Below, one piece after another: positions 6,463-14,297 of a stretch of 26,465 nt of DNA. The notes beneath the pieces are model-generated. The model was given only the letters and a program-made list of their open reading frames with translations, did no database searches and was not told the origin of the DNA. The position numbers and the translations under genes were made by a program. How positions within the stretch are numbered: the stretch's first letter is position 1; the number at the start of each line of letters is the position of its first letter. The stretch spans positions 1-26,465 of the forward strand of contig JAFAAS010000060.1 in the NCBI GenBank assembly GCA_023426435.1. Reading direction: 5' to 3'. The stretch comes from Verrucomicrobiota bacterium. Lineage in GTDB: Bacteria; Verrucomicrobiota; Verrucomicrobiia; Opitutales; Opitutaceae.

Positions 6463-9400
6463 ATGAGTGGTGTTTGCTCCATGAGTGTGGCGGCGGGCGG
6501 GTTTGGGCGATGGCGGAGCTGTTTGGCGGCGCTTGTGGCCGTGCTCGGCTTGGTGCTGGAAGCGCGGGCGCTGGATCCGGATCGGAATCTGACGCAATAC
6601 AACTGTCAGACCTGGCGTCGTTCGAATGGATTGCCGGCGAGTGCGGTGAATGCGGTGGCGCAGTCGGCCGACGGGCGGATGTGGCTCGGAACCTCGCATG
6701 GGCTGGTGGCGTTCGATGGGATGGGATTTCGTGTGCTCGATCCGACGTCGAATGACAGCGTGCCGTCGAAAGCGATTGCGGCGATCGCGGGGCGATCGGA
6801 GGGAGGCTTGTGGCTTGGCCTCGATCGCGGCGGGCTGGTTTTGGCGGAGGGAGGACGATTTGAGCGGATCCCGGGGGCGGACTGGGGCGGACCCTACATG
6901 ATGGTGAATGCGTTGCGGTGGAGCCGGAGCGGCGGATTGTTGGTGGCGGGCAACGATCTGGCGGGTGTGCTCGATGACACCGGAGCGTTCCAGTCGATCG
7001 TCCCGGTGCCGCAGGCGGACGTGAGGACGATTTGCGACGATCAGCGCGGTCGCATCTGGATGGGAACGGTCGACGATGGCGTCTTTTATTGGGAGGACGG
7101 GAACGTATTCGCGTTTCTGGACGGCGCGTTGGCCAACCGCATCGTCTCGTCGATCGCGATCGGGTTGGACGGGAAGATTTGGCTCGGGACGGCGAACGGT
7201 CTTTTTTGTTACACCGCGGATCTCGAGCAGGTGTCGTTGGGGCCGGTGGAAGGCTTCGATTCGCAGCCGAATGTGATCCTGGTGGATCGACATGGCGCGG
7301 TGTGGATCGGAACGGTGATGTCGGGCTTGTTTCGTTATTATGAGGGGAAGTTCAGCCGGATCCGAAAGCAGGATGGGCTGGCGAGCGATCGAATCCTGAC
7401 GCTGGCGGAGTCGGACGACGGCAGCATCTGGGTGGGAACGGAGGATGGGCTCAGCCAGTTGTCGGACGTGCGATTCCCGGTGCTTTCGACGCCGGAAGGA
7501 TTGGCGCATGAGGCGTGTTTGTCGGTGGCGACGGCGCCGGATGGAGGCCTCTGGATGGCGACACCGGGAGGCGCGTCTTATTTTCGCGACGGACAATTCA
7601 CGAATTATGGCGTGGAGGAGTCGCACGGGTTTTCGTCGCGCTGGATCAAGCGCGTGTTCGTGGCGCGGAACGGCGATGTGTATTTCCTCAACGGCCGGAG
7701 AAAGGTGGACCGGTTTCGCGATGGGCGGGTGGTGAAATCGTGGCAGCGCGATCATTGGCCGTCGGCGATCGCGGAGGACTCGCGCGGGATCCTGGTCAGT
7801 TTCGGGCCGGACCTGATGCGGCTGGAGAACGATGAGTTCGTGCCGCTCTTGTTGAACGACGGATCGCCTGTATCGGTAAAATGGATTCGCGATTTGGTGG
7901 TGGCCGAGGACGATTCGATCTGGGTGGCGGCGATCGACGGCGTGCTGCAGATCAAAGGCGGGGAGTTGCGGAACCTCTGCCATGAGAACGGCATTTACCA
8001 GAGCACGTTCAATCACGTTCGCGAAGATGACGAAGGGGTGATCTGGGCGGCGCAGAACACGGGGATTGCGCGGATCAAAAACGGGAAGATGAGCCTGATC
8101 ACGCGGGAGCACGGGCTGCACGAAAACGAAGTGTATGCGATCGTGCCGGATGGGCGTGGCTCGTTTTGGATGGATTCGAGTCGCGGGATTTTTCGCGTGA
8201 GTGCGAACGAGTTGAATGCCGTGGCCGATGGAAGCGCGGCGCGGCTGACCTGCACGGTTTACGACGGCGAGGACTCGGTGAAGACGACGAACAAGACGGC
8301 GCAGGAGTTTTCGGGCTGTCGTTCGGCGGATGGGCGGGTGTGGTTCCCGAGTTCGCAAGGCGTGATCATGATCGATCCGGAGACGGTGGAAGGAGCGCGG
8401 CCCGCGCCGGCGGTGTCGATCGAACGCGTGAGGGTGGACGGGCGGGAGTTTCCGGGCGGAGCAGTGCCTGAGTTGGAGCCGACGGCGGGCAACCTGCAGT
8501 TCGACTACGTGGCGCTGGATTATCGAGCGCCGCAGAAAGTGCGTTATCGGTATCGCCTTTATGGATATGAGAGCGAGTGGGTGGAGGCGGGCGGCCGGCG
8601 GTCGGCTTTTTATACGAACGTGAGGCCCGGCGAATATCGCTTCCAAGTGCAGGCGTGCAACGGCGACGGGGTGTGGAACACGACCGGGGCGACGGTGGCG
8701 TTGACCCTGCCGCGGCGGTATTACGAGACGGTTTGGTTTCGCGGGGCAGCGGGTTTGATGGCGTTGGGGCTGTTCGCCTATGGCGGCTGGATGCTGCACC
8801 TGCGGCGCAAGCACGAGCAGTTGCGGCAAACGCACGAATTGCTGGAAGCGAAGGTGCGGGAACGCACTGCGGAGCTGACGGCGGAGATCGAGGAGCGCAA
8901 ACGGATGCAGATGGAAGTCGAGCGCGTGCACCGGGAGCTTTTGGAGATCTCGCGTCAGGCGGGCATGGCGGAGGTGGCGACGGGCGTGCTGCACAACGTC
9001 GGCAACGTGCTGACGAGCGTGAATGTTTCAGCGACGCTGTTGAGCGATCGCGTGCACGATTCGAAAATCTCGTGGGTCGGGAAAGTGCGCGATTTGCTGA
9101 AGGAGCATCAGGCGGATCTCGCGGAGTTTTTGACGAAGGATCCCCGCGGGCAGCAGCTGCCGGCGTTCCTGGATTCGCTGGCGAAACATCTCGAAGCGGA
9201 ACAGGCGGAACTCGTGAGCGAGCTGGCGTCGCTGCGAAGGAACGTCGAACACATCAAGGACATCGTCGCGATGCAGCAGAACTACGCGACGGTGTCGGGG
9301 GTGACGGAGCGGGTGTCGCTGGTGGAATTGGTGGAGGACACGTTGCGCATGGATGCGGCCTCGTTCGACCGGCACGCGGTGAAGATCATGCGGGATTATC

Positions 9401-9768
9401 AGGCCCATCCGGTCATCACGGTGGAGAAGCACAAGGTGCTGCAGATTCTCATCAACCTGCTGCGAAACGCGAAGTATGCGTGCGAACATTCGGCGCGGAC
9501 GGACAAGCAGATCACCGTGCGGGTGACGGTGGAGAGCGGGCGCGCGAGAGTCGCGGTGATCGACAACGGCGATGGCATCGCGGAGGAAAATCTCACCCGC
9601 ATCTTCAGCTTCGGGTTTACGACGAAGAAGGAGAACGGGCACGGCTTCGGGCTGCACAATGGAGCCTTGGCGGCGAAGAACATGGGCGGCGCGTTGACGG
9701 CGCGCAGCGATGGCGTGGGCCGCGGAGCGGAGTTCACGCTCGAGTTGCCGCTGACGCCGGAATCGTGA
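6463..9768 (+). CDS. Propeller-type sensor histidine kinase without receiver domain
   Basis: Membrane sensor kinase of 1101 residues. After a signal peptide ending near ARALD, a large periplasmic region carries at least eleven two-component-propeller motifs of the G-x-[IVLM]-W-x-[GA] type (GRMWLGT, GRIWMGT, GKIWLGT, GAVWIGT, GSIWVGT, GVIWAAQ, GRVWFPS), consistent with two seven-bladed propellers. A Y_Y_Y domain (about 678-752), one membrane helix (about 756-778) and a coiled coil (780-830) follow. The phosphoacceptor region is EVATGVLHNVGNVLTSVN with His844, not the usual HEhRtPL or HDFNN box. The ATPase domain has the N box (INLLRNAKYAC), G1 (DNGDGI, Asp1034) and GFTTKKENGHGFGLH. Such proteins usually sense polysaccharides or breakdown products, but the ligand here is unknown. 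No cognate regulator is nearby. Confidence 0.9.
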   Translation: MSGVCSMSVAAGGFGRWRSCLAALVAVLGLVLEARALDPDRNLTQYNCQTWRRSNGLPASAVNAVAQSADGRMWLGTSHGLVAFDGMGFRVLDPTSNDSVPSKAIAAIAGRSEGGLWLGLDRGGLVLAEGGRFERIPGADWGGPYMMVNALRWSRSGGLLVAGNDLAGVLDDTGAFQSIVPVPQADVRTICDDQRGRIWMGTVDDGVFYWEDGNVFAFLDGALANRIVSSIAIGLDGKIWLGTANGLFCYTADLEQVSLGPVEGFDSQPNVILVDRHGAVWIGTVMSGLFRYYEGKFSRIRKQDGLASDRILTLAESDDGSIWVGTEDGLSQLSDVRFPVLSTPEGLAHEACLSVATAPDGGLWMATPGGASYFRDGQFTNYGVEESHGFSSRWIKRVFVARNGDVYFLNGRRKVDRFRDGRVVKSWQRDHWPSAIAEDSRGILVSFGPDLMRLENDEFVPLLLNDGSPVSVKWIRDLVVAEDDSIWVAAIDGVLQIKGGELRNLCHENGIYQSTFNHVREDDEGVIWAAQNTGIARIKNGKMSLITREHGLHENEVYAIVPDGRGSFWMDSSRGIFRVSANELNAVADGSAARLTCTVYDGEDSVKTTNKTAQEFSGCRSADGRVWFPSSQGVIMIDPETVEGARPAPAVSIERVRVDGREFPGGAVPELEPTAGNLQFDYVALDYRAPQKVRYRYRLYGYESEWVEAGGRRSAFYTNVRPGEYRFQVQACNGDGVWNTTGATVALTLPRRYYETVWFRGAAGLMALGLFAYGGWMLHLRRKHEQLRQTHELLEAKVRERTAELTAEIEERKRMQMEVERVHRELLEISRQAGMAEVATGVLHNVGNVLTSVNVSATLLSDRVHDSKISWVGKVRDLLKEHQADLAEFLTKDPRGQQLPAFLDSLAKHLEAEQAELVSELASLRRNVEHIKDIVAMQQNYATVSGVTERVSLVELVEDTLRMDAASFDRHAVKIMRDYQAHPVITVEKHKVLQILINLLRNAKYACEHSARTDKQITVRVTVESGRARVAVIDNGDGIAEENLTRIFSFGFTTKKENGHGFGLHNGALAAKNMGGALTARSDGVGRGAEFTLELPLTPES

Positions 9769-9786
9769 GCGGAGCGTGGAGGCGTT

Positions 9787-9934
9787 TAGAGCGTTTCAGA
9801 AAAACGATAGCCCTTCAGGTGAACCACAGAGGCACAGAGAGATCCCGTGGCTTTCCTCTGTGTGCTCGGTGCCTTCGTGGTTCAAGTCGGGTTTTCCGAT
9901 TCGGCCAATGGCTATGACATTATTTAATGTGCTA
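9787..9934 (+). repeat. MITE-like palindromic repeat, copy B
   Basis: A 148-bp second copy of the element at 5792-5948, in the same orientation. The left end TAGAGCGTTTCAGAAAAACG pairs imperfectly with the right end, which finishes GTGCTA. TAGAGC appears at the left edge (9787-9792) and again at the right edge (9933-9938), a possible short target duplication. The element fills nearly all of the 170 bp between the convergent kinase and folA genes. Its internal palindrome could end transcription in both directions. Confidence 0.85.
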
Positions 9935-9938
9935 GAGC

Positions 9939-10430
9939 TTATCGAGCGAGAGTGTGGAACGTGTAGCGGAAGTTTTCGTCGGCGCTTTCGCGTTGGGAAA
10001 GCACGCGCGGAAACTCGTGGCGCCATGCGGGAAACGTGCGGTCGCCCTGGACGTGCGCGTGGACGAGCGTGAGGTAGAGACGCTCGGCTTGAGGAAGTGA
10101 AATGGCTTCCTCGAAGACGCGCTGACCGCCGCAGATGTAGATTTCGCGCGGGGATTGTTCGGCGAGCGCGATGGCGGCGGGGAGCGAGTGGGCGACTTGA
10201 ACGCGATCGCGGGCGAGCGAGCGATCGCGGGAGAGGACGATGGCGTGGCGATCGTCGTCGAGGATGCTCTTCCAGGATTGGAAGCTGATGCGGCCGAGGA
10301 TGACGGTGGTGCCGGCGGTTTGTTTTTTGAAGAAGCGCCAGTCTTCGGGAATGCGCCACGGGAGCTGGCCGTTGCGGCCGATCACGCGATTCTCGGCGCA
10401 GGCGACGATCAGATTGAGGGGACGCGTCAT
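9939..10430 (-). CDS. folA: Dihydrofolate reductase
   Basis: Cytosolic enzyme reducing dihydrofolate to tetrahydrofolate with NADPH. Its 163 residues are the usual length. Features seen are the N-terminal strand LNLIVACAENRVIGRNGQLPW, and the active-site acid Asp30 in LPWRIPEDWRFFKKQT, equivalent to E. coli Asp27. The cofactor-binding VILGRISFQSW, the YICGGQRVFEEAI glycine pair and the C-terminal ENFRYTFHTL are also present. The ATG at 10430 is chosen because the family starts directly before the first strand; the 14 extra residues of the open frame upstream come from a repeat-like sequence. It follows pdhC by 88 bp on the same strand and may be co-transcribed with it. Its stop codon lies four bases from the end of repeat copy B. 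Confidence 0.95.
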   Translation of the reverse strand: MTRPLNLIVACAENRVIGRNGQLPWRIPEDWRFFKKQTAGTTVILGRISFQSWKSILDDDRHAIVLSRDRSLARDRVQVAHSLPAAIALAEQSPREIYICGGQRVFEEAISLPQAERLYLTLVHAHVQGDRTFPAWRHEFPRVLSQRESADENFRYTFHTLAR

Positions 10431-10445
10431 GGGCGGCGTGATCTT

Positions 10446-10476
10446 GAACCACGAGAGGACACGAACAGGCACGAAT
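10446..10476. repeat. Unpaired repeat fragment between pdhC and folA
   Basis: GAACCACGAGAGGACACG and the bases after it (ending AGGCACGAAT) belong to the family of intergenic repeats that translate as NHERTRTGTN in many genomes. It resembles one arm of the larger element but has no matching opposite arm here. It sits in the leader of folA. Confidence 0.5.
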
Positions 10477-10518
10477 GCCTATTCGGTGAGAGGAGACGCT
10501 TTTCCGCGGGCGAGTGGC

Positions 10519-11859
10519 CTAGACCAGGAGGAGCGCGGGAGACTCGAGCAGCTGTTTCAAGGCGGCGAGGTATTGCGCGCCGACGGCGCCATCGACCACG
10601 CGGTGATCGCAGGAGAGGGTGAGCGCCATGACCTGGCCGACGACGATCTGGTCGTTTTTCACGACCGGCTTCTTGATCGTGGAACCGACGGCGAGGATGG
10701 CGGCGTTGGGCGGGTTGATGATCGCGGAGAAGCGCGAGACGCCCATCATGCCCATGTTGGAAACGCAGAAGGTGCCGCCGGTGAATTGCTCGGGTTTGAG
10801 CTTTTTGTCCTTGGCGAGTTTGCCGAGCGATTTGGCTTCGGTGCTGATTTGGAAAATGGACTTCTGGTGGGCGTCGCGGACGACGGGTGTGATGAGGCCG
10901 TCTTCGATGGCGACAGCGAAGGAGACGTGCGCGGCGCCGTGATGGCGGATCTGGCCCTGGCCGTTCGGCGCGGTTTCCCAGGAGGCGTTGACCTGCGGAA
11001 CGCGGCGGAGGGCTTCGGCGCTGGCTTTGAGGATGAAGTCGTTGACGGAGAGTTTGACGCCCTCCTTTTCGAGGCCGGTGTTGAGCTGCTCGCGGAGGGC
11101 GAGGAGCGGGGCGGCGTCGACTTCGATTTCGACGTAGAAATGCGGATACTGCGTTTTCGATTCGAGCAGCCGGCGGGCGATGGCGCCGCGCATGTTGGAG
11201 ACCGGAACGGTGCGTTCGTCTTGAATCGGGCCGGTGCGCGCGGGCGTGCCGCCGGTGAAGCCGCCGCCGCCGGACTTCTTCGCGGGCGGATTTTTTTCGG
11301 CCTCGAGGATATCCGCGCGGACGATACGGCCGCCGGGGCCGGAGCCGGTGACTTGGGAGTAGTCGATGCCCTTTTCTTCGGCGAGCTTGCGGGCGAGCGG
11401 GGAGATTTTGACGCGGGCGCCTTCGGGGCGTGGCGACGATGTGGTCGGCGCGGGAGCGGGCGCGGCGCTGGCCGGAGCGGACGCCGGGAGCTTGGCGGGC
11501 TGGGCTTCGGTTTCGTTTTTCGACGTGGTTGCGGCGCCTTCGCCGGAAGGTTTGGCGTTGTCGGACGGTTTCTCGACGGGCGCGGGCGCGGCTTTGGGGG
11601 CGGGGGCGTCGACTTTCTCGCCTTCCTTGCCGATGGCGCAGAGCGGGTCGCCGATGGCGACTTGGGAGCCGTCGGCGACGAAGATTTTTAGGATTTTTCC
11701 GTCGAAGAAGCTCTCGAGCTCCATCGTGGCTTTGTCGGTTTCGACCTCGGCGAGCATGTCGCCGGTCTTAACGTCGTCGCCTTCCTTTTTCAGCCACTTG
11801 ACCAGTGTGCCCACGGTCATGGTGTCGCTGAGTTTCGGCATGTCGATGATGTTGGCCAT
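10519..11859 (-). CDS. pdhC: Pyruvate dehydrogenase E2, dihydrolipoamide acetyltransferase
   Basis: Core enzyme of the pyruvate dehydrogenase complex, moving the acetyl group from lipoate to CoA. The 446 residues contain one lipoyl domain (about 1-80) with the lipoylated Lys43 in VETDKATMEL. An Ala/Pro-rich linker (80-145) comes next, then a peripheral subunit-binding domain (VKISPLARKLAEEKGIDYSQ, TGSGPGGRIVRADI) and the catalytic domain ending SCDHRVVDGAVGAQYLAAL, with His419 and Asp423. It has one lipoyl domain rather than the three of the E. coli enzyme and pairs with a heterodimeric E1, as in Gram-positive and alphaproteobacterial complexes. It follows pdhB by a 42-bp spacer made of 7-bp repeats. 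No Shine-Dalgarno precedes the ATG. Confidence 0.96.
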   Translation of the reverse strand: MANIIDMPKLSDTMTVGTLVKWLKKEGDDVKTGDMLAEVETDKATMELESFFDGKILKIFVADGSQVAIGDPLCAIGKEGEKVDAPAPKAAPAPVEKPSDNAKPSGEGAATTSKNETEAQPAKLPASAPASAAPAPAPTTSSPRPEGARVKISPLARKLAEEKGIDYSQVTGSGPGGRIVRADILEAEKNPPAKKSGGGGFTGGTPARTGPIQDERTVPVSNMRGAIARRLLESKTQYPHFYVEIEVDAAPLLALREQLNTGLEKEGVKLSVNDFILKASAEALRRVPQVNASWETAPNGQGQIRHHGAAHVSFAVAIEDGLITPVVRDAHQKSIFQISTEAKSLGKLAKDKKLKPEQFTGGTFCVSNMGMMGVSRFSAIINPPNAAILAVGSTIKKPVVKNDQIVVGQVMALTLSCDHRVVDGAVGAQYLAALKQLLESPALLLV

Positions 11860-11867
11860 GGACGGAA

Positions 11868-11896
11868 GTTGAGAGATGAGGGTTGAGAGTTGAGAG
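11868..11896 (-). repeat. Tandem heptamer tract in the pdhB-pdhC spacer
   Basis: On the plus strand the tract reads GTTGAGA, GATGAGG, GTTGAGA, GTTGAGA plus one G: four contiguous 7-bp units. On the mRNA sense strand it is pyrimidine-rich (TCTCAAC units) and ends eight bases before the pdhC start codon, where a Shine-Dalgarno would normally be. Confidence 0.85.
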
Positions 11897-11901
11897 CCCG
11901 A

Positions 11902-12879
11902 TCAGGCGAGGGTTTCGAGGGCGGCTTTGAGGACGCGCTGGGGATTGGGGAGCTGCTCGATTTCGACGGGCGGGCTGTAGATGGCGGGAGCGTCGACCGT
12001 GGCGAGGCGGTTGATGGGGGCGTCGAGTTCGTCGAACGCTTCCTTTTGGATCATGAACGCGAGCTGGGAGCCGACGCTGGCGAAAGGTTTTTGTTCTTCG
12101 ACGATGAGGACGCGGTGCGTTTTCGCGACGGACTTGAGGACCGTGTCGATATCGAGCGGGCGGATCGTGCGGAGGTCGACGATCTCGACGGAGACATCGT
12201 GTTCCTTCTCGAGGATCTCGGCGGCTTTGAGCGAGTGGAGGACGGAGCGGCCGTAGGTGACGATCGTAAGATCGGTGCCCTCGCGTTTGAGGTCGGCCTG
12301 GCCGAGCGGGATGACGTATTCGCCCTCGGGGACCTCGCCCTTTTCGCCGTAGAGAAGGGTGTTTTCGAGGAAGAAGACCGGGTCGTTGTCGCGGATGGCG
12401 GATTTGAGCAGGCCCTTCGCGTCGTAAGGAGTTGAAGGCACGACGACCTTCACGCCCGGGTGATTGGCGAGGACGTTTTCGGGTGTGTGCGAGTGGGTGG
12501 CGCCGACGTTGGTGCCGCCGTTGGCGGGGCCGCGGATGACGATGGGGACGTTGATGGCGCCCCCGGACATGTAGCGGACGTTGGCGGCGTTATTGAGGAT
12601 CTGGTCGAAAGCGACGGAGTAGAAGGACCAGAACATGAGCTCCATGACGGGGCGAACGCCGAGCATGGAAGCGCCGATGCCCATGCCGATGAAGCCGGCT
12701 TCGCTGATGGGGGTGTCGACGATGCGTTGCGGGCCGTATTTGGCGAGGAGGCCCTCGGTGACCTTGTAGGCGCCGTTGAACTGGGCGACCTCTTCGCCGA
12801 GGACGACGACGTTGGCGTCGCGTTCGATTTCTTCAGCCAGCGCGTGGCGCAGCGCTTCGCGATAGGAAATTAAAGGCAT
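11902..12879 (-). CDS. pdhB: Pyruvate dehydrogenase E1 component, beta subunit
   Basis: Forms the alpha2beta2 E1 enzyme with PdhA, decarboxylating pyruvate on thiamine diphosphate and reductively acetylating the lipoyl domain of E2. The 325 residues are the normal length. Recognised stretches are VVVLGEEVAQFNGAYKVTEG, RIVDTPISEAGFIGMGIGAS (with the conserved Glu that activates the cofactor), LMFWSFYSVAFDQILNNAAN and GGTNVGATHSH. The C-terminal transketolase domain has VDLRTIRPLDIDTV and VEEQKPFASVGSQ. It lies between pdhA (47-bp spacer) and pdhC (42-bp spacer) and is certainly in one operon with them. Confidence 0.96.
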   Translation of the reverse strand: MPLISYREALRHALAEEIERDANVVVLGEEVAQFNGAYKVTEGLLAKYGPQRIVDTPISEAGFIGMGIGASMLGVRPVMELMFWSFYSVAFDQILNNAANVRYMSGGAINVPIVIRGPANGGTNVGATHSHTPENVLANHPGVKVVVPSTPYDAKGLLKSAIRDNDPVFFLENTLLYGEKGEVPEGEYVIPLGQADLKREGTDLTIVTYGRSVLHSLKAAEILEKEHDVSVEIVDLRTIRPLDIDTVLKSVAKTHRVLIVEEQKPFASVGSQLAFMIQKEAFDELDAPINRLATVDAPAIYSPPVEIEQLPNPQRVLKAALETLA

Positions 12880-12914
12880 GGAGACGGAGCAGGGAGAAAG
12901 GAGCAGGGAGCAGG
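12880..12914 (-). repeat. Tandem heptamer tract in the pdhA-pdhB spacer
   Basis: Plus-strand units are GGAGACG, GAGCAGG, GAGAAAG, GAGCAGG, GAGCAGG, five contiguous heptamers, with a sixth degenerate unit ACGAAGG to 12921. The sense strand is pyrimidine-rich (CCTGCTC units) and touches the pdhB start codon, so no normal ribosome binding site is present. Confidence 0.85.
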
Positions 12915-12926
12915 ACGAAGGGCGAT

Positions 12927-14024
12927 TTAGTCGAAGAAGAGGCGGCCTTGGGATTTACGTTCGGAAGGATTGTCGGTCTCCCAGTAAACGTCCTTCTGGA
13001 TATCTTCGACGGTGGGGAAGGGACTGGCTTCGGCGAAGTCGGCGGCGGTGTCGGCTTCGGCGCGGGCTTCGGTGTCGATTTTCTCGATCAGCTCGTCCTT
13101 CAACACGCCCTCGGCGACGAGGATTTGTTGGAAGACCTGGATCGGATCCTTGGTGCGGCGGTATTCCTCGATTTCGTTTTTGCTGCGGTAGGTGTTATCC
13201 GGATCGGCGACGGAGTGGCCGCGGTAACGGTAAGTGCGGACCTCGACGATGGACGGTTTCGATTCGTCGCGAGCGGCGGAGAGGAATTTGTCCATCGTGG
13301 CGCGCACCTCGTAGAGATCGTGACCTTCGCACTGGCCCCAATCCATGTGGTAACCCTCGGCGCGGCGCGCGAGATCGCCGGCGGAAGAGCGCGCCTGGCT
13401 GGTGCCCATGGAGTAGCCGTTGTTTTCGATGACGAAGACGACGGGAAGCTTCCAAAGGGCGGCGAGATTGTAAGCCTCGTGAACGGCGCCCTGATTGACG
13501 GCGCCGTCGCCCATGAACGCCATGGCGGCGCCTTTGAGACCCTTGTATTTGATGCCGTAGGCGAGACCGGCGCCGAGTGGGATCTGGCCGCCGACGATAC
13601 CGTGGCCGCCCCAGTAGTTGCGGGAGGGATCGAAGTAGTGCATCGAGCCGCCCTTGCCCTTGGAGCAGCCGGTGGCTTTGCCGTAGAGCTCGGCCATGAG
13701 CGGTTTGGTGTCCATGCCGACGGCGATGGCGTGTCCATGATCCCGATACGCGGTGATCACGTGATCGTTTTTGCCCATCAACGAGCAGCAGGCGACGGCG
13801 ACGGCTTCCTGGCCGATGTAGAGATGGAGAAAGCCGCCGATTTTCTTGGCCTGATAGGCGCGGAGGCTGCGTTCCTCGAAGCGGCGAATACGAACCATCT
13901 GGCGATAGAGCTCGATTTTCTGCTCGGCGGTGAGGCTGGCGTTGACCGGTTCACGACTGAAATCCGGGCGTTTGGCGCCTTCTCCGGCTTTTTTCTCGGC
14001 TGTGGTGCTCGTTTTTTTGCTCAC
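12927..14024 (-). CDS. pdhA: Pyruvate dehydrogenase E1 component, alpha subunit
   Basis: Thiamine-diphosphate-binding half of the E1 enzyme. The 365 residues begin with a Lys/Ser/Glu-rich extension (1-30) that is probably disordered. The body has IRRFEERSLRAYQ, GGFLHLYIGQEAVAV and AYRDHGHAIA. The thiamine-diphosphate motif runs from GDG (172-174) to the Asn pair at 201-202, and YRYRGHS (His270) is the conserved active-site loop. The start codon is GTG at 14024; a downstream start would remove only the extension. It is the first of three pdh genes. The dihydrolipoamide dehydrogenase (E3) that completes the complex is not in the window. Confidence 0.96.
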   Translation of the reverse strand: MSKKTSTTAEKKAGEGAKRPDFSREPVNASLTAEQKIELYRQMVRIRRFEERSLRAYQAKKIGGFLHLYIGQEAVAVACCSLMGKNDHVITAYRDHGHAIAVGMDTKPLMAELYGKATGCSKGKGGSMHYFDPSRNYWGGHGIVGGQIPLGAGLAYGIKYKGLKGAAMAFMGDGAVNQGAVHEAYNLAALWKLPVVFVIENNGYSMGTSQARSSAGDLARRAEGYHMDWGQCEGHDLYEVRATMDKFLSAARDESKPSIVEVRTYRYRGHSVADPDNTYRSKNEIEEYRRTKDPIQVFQQILVAEGVLKDELIEKIDTEARAEADTAADFAEASPFPTVEDIQKDVYWETDNPSERKSQGRLFFD

Positions 14025-14297
14025 GGAAAGTGATTCGGTTGTGTTGAACGGGCTAGTGTCCGTCTGCCCGACGAGAAATCAAGTGCTGATTGGGCCGGCC
14101 GTTCCCCCGGGTAATCCTCTGAACGGAAATTCATTGCCAAGGAAAGCTGGGCGCTCATCGCAAGCGGCGCATGCCTCAGCCGAGAGTTACTTTGAAGAGC
14201 CGATAACCAAGCTCCCGCGTGCTGGTATGGTTGACGAATTATCCTACGGCGAACGGCTGGGCGGCTGGCCAGCAGGTGGGGTTAAGGGCTGGCGGAA
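14025..14297 (-). promoter_or_regulatory. Upstream region of pdhA (273 bp, gene-free)
   Basis: Less GC-rich than its surroundings, and probably carries the pdh promoter, reading leftwards. Seen here are a minus-strand TAGGATAAT around 14236-14244 that could be a -10 but lacks a good -35, a minus-strand TTGATT near 14075, and a perfect 10-bp palindrome GCTGGCCAGC at 14264-14273. None is decisive. I found no riboswitch or tRNA structure. Confidence 0.35.

Noticed and set aside
6307..8994. Minus-strand open frame of 895 codons opposite the sensor kinase
   Set aside because: Same low-complexity Arg/His/Pro composition; the plus-strand propeller motifs are unambiguous.
10240..11691. Plus-strand open frame of 483 codons opposite pdhC and folA
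   Set aside because: Gly/Asp/Arg-rich mirror of the E2 gene; the E2 signatures on the minus strand are decisive.
11860..12926. Heptamer tracts as a CRISPR-like array
   Set aside because: Units are 7 bp with no spacers, and no cas genes are present.
14025..14297. Riboswitch or tRNA in the pdhA upstream region
   Set aside because: I looked for TPP-type consensus blocks and cloverleaf pairing on both strands and found neither.
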